A DNA stretch of 14,106 bases from JANYCG01 sp031418395. GTDB taxonomy: Bacteria > Pseudomonadota > Gammaproteobacteria > Burkholderiales > Burkholderiaceae_C. The notes beneath the pieces are model-generated. The model saw only the letters and a list, made by a program, of their open reading frames with translations, had not been told where the DNA came from and ran no database searches. The stretch is from contig JANOXL010000276.1 in NCBI GenBank assembly GCA_031418395.1, forward strand, positions 1 through 14,106, read 5' to 3'. Below, in pieces: positions 12,019 to 14,106 of the stretch (within the stretch, counting starts at the first letter, position 1; every line of letters begins with the position of its first letter). Both the position numbers and the translations under genes were made by a program.

Positions 12019-13629
12019 TCAAAACCGCGCCACGCCGAAGCTGTTGCCGTGCAAAGTGCGCTGGTTTGCCTCTTCGACAATGCCCAGGCACAGGCCCAAA
12101 ATGCGCCGCGTGTCGCGCGGGTCGATGATGCCGTCGTCCCACAGGCGCGCGGTGCCGAAAAGCGCGGTGGACTGGCTGTCCAGCAAATTGCGCAATCCAT
12201 CTGACATGGCTTCGAGTTTGGCATCGTCCGCCGGCAGGCCGGCCTTTTCCATCTTGGCACGGTTCACAATGTCCATCACCTTGGCTGCCTGCGCGCCGCC
12301 CATCACCGCCGTGCGCGCTGTAGGCCAGGCGAAAATGAAACGCGGATCGAACCCGCGCCCACACATGCCGTAATTGCCCGCACCAAAAGAGCCACCCAGC
12401 AAAAACGTGAACTTCGCAACACGGGCGTTGGCCACCGCCTGCACCATCTTGCTGCCGTGTTTCACAGCGCCGTTTTGCTCGGCCACTGAGCCCACCATAT
12501 AGCCCGTGGTGTTTTGCAAAAACACCAGCGGCGTGTTGGACTGGTCACACAACTGGATGAACTGCGCCGCTTTGATCGAGCCATTGGGCTGGATCGGCCC
12601 GTTGTTCCCCAAAATGCCCACCAAGTGGCCGTGTACGCGGGCGTGGCCACACATCATGTCGGCCGCGTAGCCAGCTTTAAATTCGAGGAAATCCGAGCCA
12701 TCGACCAGGCGTGTGATGACTTCGCGCACGTCATACGGCTCACGGTCGTCGGCGGGCACCACGCCTAGCATCTCGTCTTCTTCATATTTCGGCTCATCAA
12801 ACTTCACGGCGGGCTGGACCACATCCCACTTGAGTTTGTCCATCACTTCACGCGCCTGAGCAATGGCGTGGGCGTCGTCTTCACACAGGTATTCACCCAG
12901 GCCCGTCACGCTGGCGTGCATTTCAGCGCCGCCCAGATCTTCTTCGTTCGAGTCTTCGCCCATCGCCGCTTTGACGAGTGGCGGCCCGGCGAGGAAAATT
13001 TTGGAGCGGCCGCGAACCAGGATGACGTAATCCGACAGCCCTGCGTGGTACGCGCCGCCTGCCGTGGACGAGCCATGCACCACCGCCACCTGCGGCAGAC
13101 CAATGGCCGACATGCGCGACTGGTTGGCAAAACCGCGCCCGCCATCGACAAATATCTCAGCTTGGTATTGCAGATTGGCGCCGCCGCTTTCTATCAAATA
13201 AATGAGCGGGAGTTTGTTTTCCATCGCCAGACGCTGGGCGCGGTGCGACTTTTTCAGGCCCATGGGGGCCACTGTGCCGCCCTTCACCGCGCTGTCATTC
13301 GCGGTGATCAAACAACGCCGCCCCTGCACCACCCCAATGCCAACGATGGAGCCGCCGCCCATGACCGATTTTTTGCCATCGTCATCGTGCATGCCCAGGC
13401 CGGCGAGGCGGCTGATTTCCAAAAACGGTGAACCACGATCCAAGAGGCGCGCGACGCGTTCACGCGGCAACAACTGGCCACGTTCTTCAAAACGCGCACG
13501 TTTGGATTCAGACTCGGTAATGACGATTTTTTCAAGCCGCTGCACCTCGCCCAAGAGGCCCAACATACGATCGCGGTTGCGGCTGAAAGCCTCGGATTTG
13601 GGTTTTAGGCGGGATTCAAAGAGGGGCAT
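12019..13629 (-). CDS. Acyl-CoA carboxylase beta subunit (carboxyltransferase; geranyl-CoA carboxylase/AtuC-like)
   Basis: The 536-residue protein is a full-length two-domain carboxyltransferase of the MCC/GCC/PCC beta family. The N-terminal acyl-CoA-binding half contains RGQLLPRERVARLLD, NDSAVKGGTVAPMGLKK, IYLIESGGANLQYQAEIFVD and VHGSSTAGGAYHAGLSDYVI. The C-terminal half has LLGGSFGAGNYGMCGRGFDP and FIFAWPTARTAVMGG. These two glycine-rich blocks form the oxyanion holes for the CoA thioester and biotin. It transfers CO2 from biotin to an acyl-CoA. ESGGAN followed by AEIFVDGGRGFANQ, and the C-terminus HGNSFGVARF, resemble AtuC (geranyl-CoA) more than LiuB (methylcrotonyl-CoA, usually DSGGANLP with QDEVFPD). 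This is from memory of the families, so substrate is open. No leucine or terpene pathway partner is in view. The start has no Shine-Dalgarno site but matches the family. It is followed by the alpha gene. Confidence 0.9.
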   Translation of the reverse strand: MPLFESRLKPKSEAFSRNRDRMLGLLGEVQRLEKIVITESESKRARFEERGQLLPRERVARLLDRGSPFLEISRLAGLGMHDDDGKKSVMGGGSIVGIGVVQGRRCLITANDSAVKGGTVAPMGLKKSHRAQRLAMENKLPLIYLIESGGANLQYQAEIFVDGGRGFANQSRMSAIGLPQVAVVHGSSTAGGAYHAGLSDYVILVRGRSKIFLAGPPLVKAAMGEDSNEEDLGGAEMHASVTGLGEYLCEDDAHAIAQAREVMDKLKWDVVQPAVKFDEPKYEEDEMLGVVPADDREPYDVREVITRLVDGSDFLEFKAGYAADMMCGHARVHGHLVGILGNNGPIQPNGSIKAAQFIQLCDQSNTPLVFLQNTTGYMVGSVAEQNGAVKHGSKMVQAVANARVAKFTFLLGGSFGAGNYGMCGRGFDPRFIFAWPTARTAVMGGAQAAKVMDIVNRAKMEKAGLPADDAKLEAMSDGLRNLLDSQSTALFGTARLWDDGIIDPRDTRRILGLCLGIVEEANQRTLHGNSFGVARF

Positions 13630-13643
13630 GATGGAGTGAAAAA

Positions 13644-13663
13644 TTGAAAATAATTATTTTCAA
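13644..13663. promoter_or_regulatory. 20-bp perfect palindrome upstream of the beta subunit (candidate operator)
   Basis: TTGAAAATAATTATTTTCAA is perfectly self-complementary and lies 14 bp upstream of the carboxylase ATG. A second inverted repeat, ATACA-GTT-TGTAT, abuts it (13664-13676). The position suits a repressor site or, in RNA, a hairpin just before the start codon. I cannot assign a regulator. The AT-rich setting raises the chance of accidental symmetry, but 10-bp perfect arms are unlikely by chance. Confidence 0.6.
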
Positions 13664-13719
13664 ATACAGTTTGTATAACTTAAAGCACTTTAGGTCACGT
13701 AATTATTAGATAATTTGCT

Positions 13720-13745
13720 ATTATATTGATACCAATAATCGTCAA
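13720..13745 (-). promoter_or_regulatory. Candidate promoter of the acyl-CoA carboxylase genes
   Basis: On the minus strand TTGACG (13745-13740) is followed by a consensus TATAAT (13725-13720). The spacer is only 14 bp, shorter than normal; TAATAG at 13723-13718 would give a 16-bp spacer instead. Predicted transcription would begin about 80 nt before the beta start, placing the 20-bp palindrome in the leader. Confidence 0.45.
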
Positions 13746-13777
13746 AATAGAGTGCGATTTACAATTTTAAATTGGTA

Positions 13778-13810
13778 TTTTTAGTGAGTTTTTAGTGTAT
13801 TTTTAGCGCA
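13778..13810. repeat. Three 11-bp units with phased A/T tracts (possible curved DNA)
   Basis: TTTTTAGTGAG, TTTTTAGTGTA and TTTTTAGCGCA follow one another exactly. The A5/T5 tracts therefore recur every 11 bp, close to one helical turn, a pattern known to bend DNA. They lie upstream of the candidate carboxylase promoter and immediately after the TRAP permease gene. Confidence 0.7.
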
Positions 13811-13828
13811 ATTCGAACCACAAAACCG

Positions 13829-14106
13829 CTACGCCGACTTGTACCCCATGGTCTGCGGCAGCCACAACACAATCTGCGGGAAAAACGTTAGCGCCAAAAG
13901 CAAAGCCAACAACATCAGCAAAAACGGCCAGCCTTCTTTCATCATCTCGCCAATCGGAATCCCCGTCAGCGCTTTGGTGACAAACAGCAACATGCCAAAG
14001 GGCGGGTGGATCAGGCCGATCATCATGTTCAGCACCACCAAGACGCCGAAATGCACCAGGTCCACACCCAGCAGTTTGGCGGCCGGCAGGAGCATGGGCA
14101 CAAACA
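13829..14106 (-). CDS. TRAP transporter large permease, DctM family (C-terminal fragment)
   Basis: About 92 C-terminal codons are visible; the gene runs off the right window edge, so the apparent GTG/ATG near 14101-14095 are not its start. The segment PMLLPAAKLLGVDLVHFGVLVVLNMMIGLIHPPFGMLLFV is the conserved end of DctM/SiaM-type large membrane subunits. It contains hydrophobic spans around LVHFGVLVVLNMMIGLI and a last helix FLLMLLALLLALTFFPQIVLWLP. DctM forms the ion-coupled channel of TRAP importers, which use a periplasmic binding protein to take up carboxylates and similar organic anions. Its stop lies 199 bp upstream of the carboxylase beta start on the same strand. A shared regulon with the carboxylase is possible but unproven. 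Confidence 0.92.
   Translation of the reverse strand, partial: FVPMLLPAAKLLGVDLVHFGVLVVLNMMIGLIHPPFGMLLFVTKALTGIPIGEMMKEGWPFLLMLLALLLALTFFPQIVLWLPQTMGYKSA

Noticed and set aside
13644..13663. Fur box
   Set aside because: It is AT-rich and symmetric, but the centre and half-sites (TTGAAAATAA) do not fit the GATAAT-type Fur hexamers, and the genes are not iron-related.

Overview
The window reads as a chromosomal segment of a GC-rich betaproteobacterium, most likely a Comamonadaceae-type Burkholderiales. I infer this from the protein sequences, the compact 67-residue RpoZ, the gmk-rpoZ-spoT order and the kinase/phosphatase/rph/rdgB/hemW string. I cannot name the species. Every base from 1 to about 9.5 kb is accounted for by housekeeping genes. 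The right-hand 4.5 kb is catabolic or transport DNA with more unusual local structure.

Region 1 (1-4399, minus strand) is a tightly packed gene string. In transcription order it holds a cytosolic Ser/Thr protein kinase, a PP2C-type phosphatase, rph (RNase PH), rdgB (non-canonical purine NTP pyrophosphatase) and hemW (radical-SAM haem chaperone, cut by the window edge). Kinase/phosphatase and rdgB/hemW each overlap by 4 nt (ATGA), and rph/rdgB are 22 bp apart. A reversible phosphorylation pair therefore sits at the head of an RNA-maturation and nucleotide-sanitation gene string. Region 2 (4534-8851, plus strand) runs divergently: yicC (endoribonuclease family), gmk, rpoZ and a bifunctional RelA/SpoT-type (p)ppGpp enzyme. 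A strong intrinsic terminator between rpoZ and spoT splits what is a single operon in enterics. Region 3 (8872-9624, minus strand) holds greB, convergent with spoT, and an isolated tRNA-Arg(ACG) with its own extended -10 box and a 13-bp-stem terminator.

Region 4 (9625-13629, minus strand) encodes a two-subunit biotin-dependent acyl-CoA carboxylase. The carboxyltransferase beta subunit is followed by the biotin carboxylase/BCCP alpha subunit. Motifs in beta resemble geranyl-CoA carboxylase (AtuC) more than methylcrotonyl-CoA carboxylase (LiuB), but the substrate is not proven. Region 5 (13630-14106) is an AT-rich regulatory stretch with a perfect 20-bp palindrome and phased A-tracts, followed by the C-terminal end of a TRAP transporter large permease (DctM family).

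The most unusual structure is the beta/alpha junction (11821-12001). The first codons of the alpha gene are present twice: a 27-bp direct repeat 118 bp apart, out of frame. The intact start codon lies in the loop of a perfect 19-bp inverted repeat. The upstream copy survives as a 47-codon relic or leader ORF whose stop overlaps the functional start by 8 nt (ATGTTTAA). This looks like a duplication or template-switch scar that has become, or could act as, a translational-coupling device. I see no CRISPR array, insertion sequence, prophage gene or obvious new defence system in this window.
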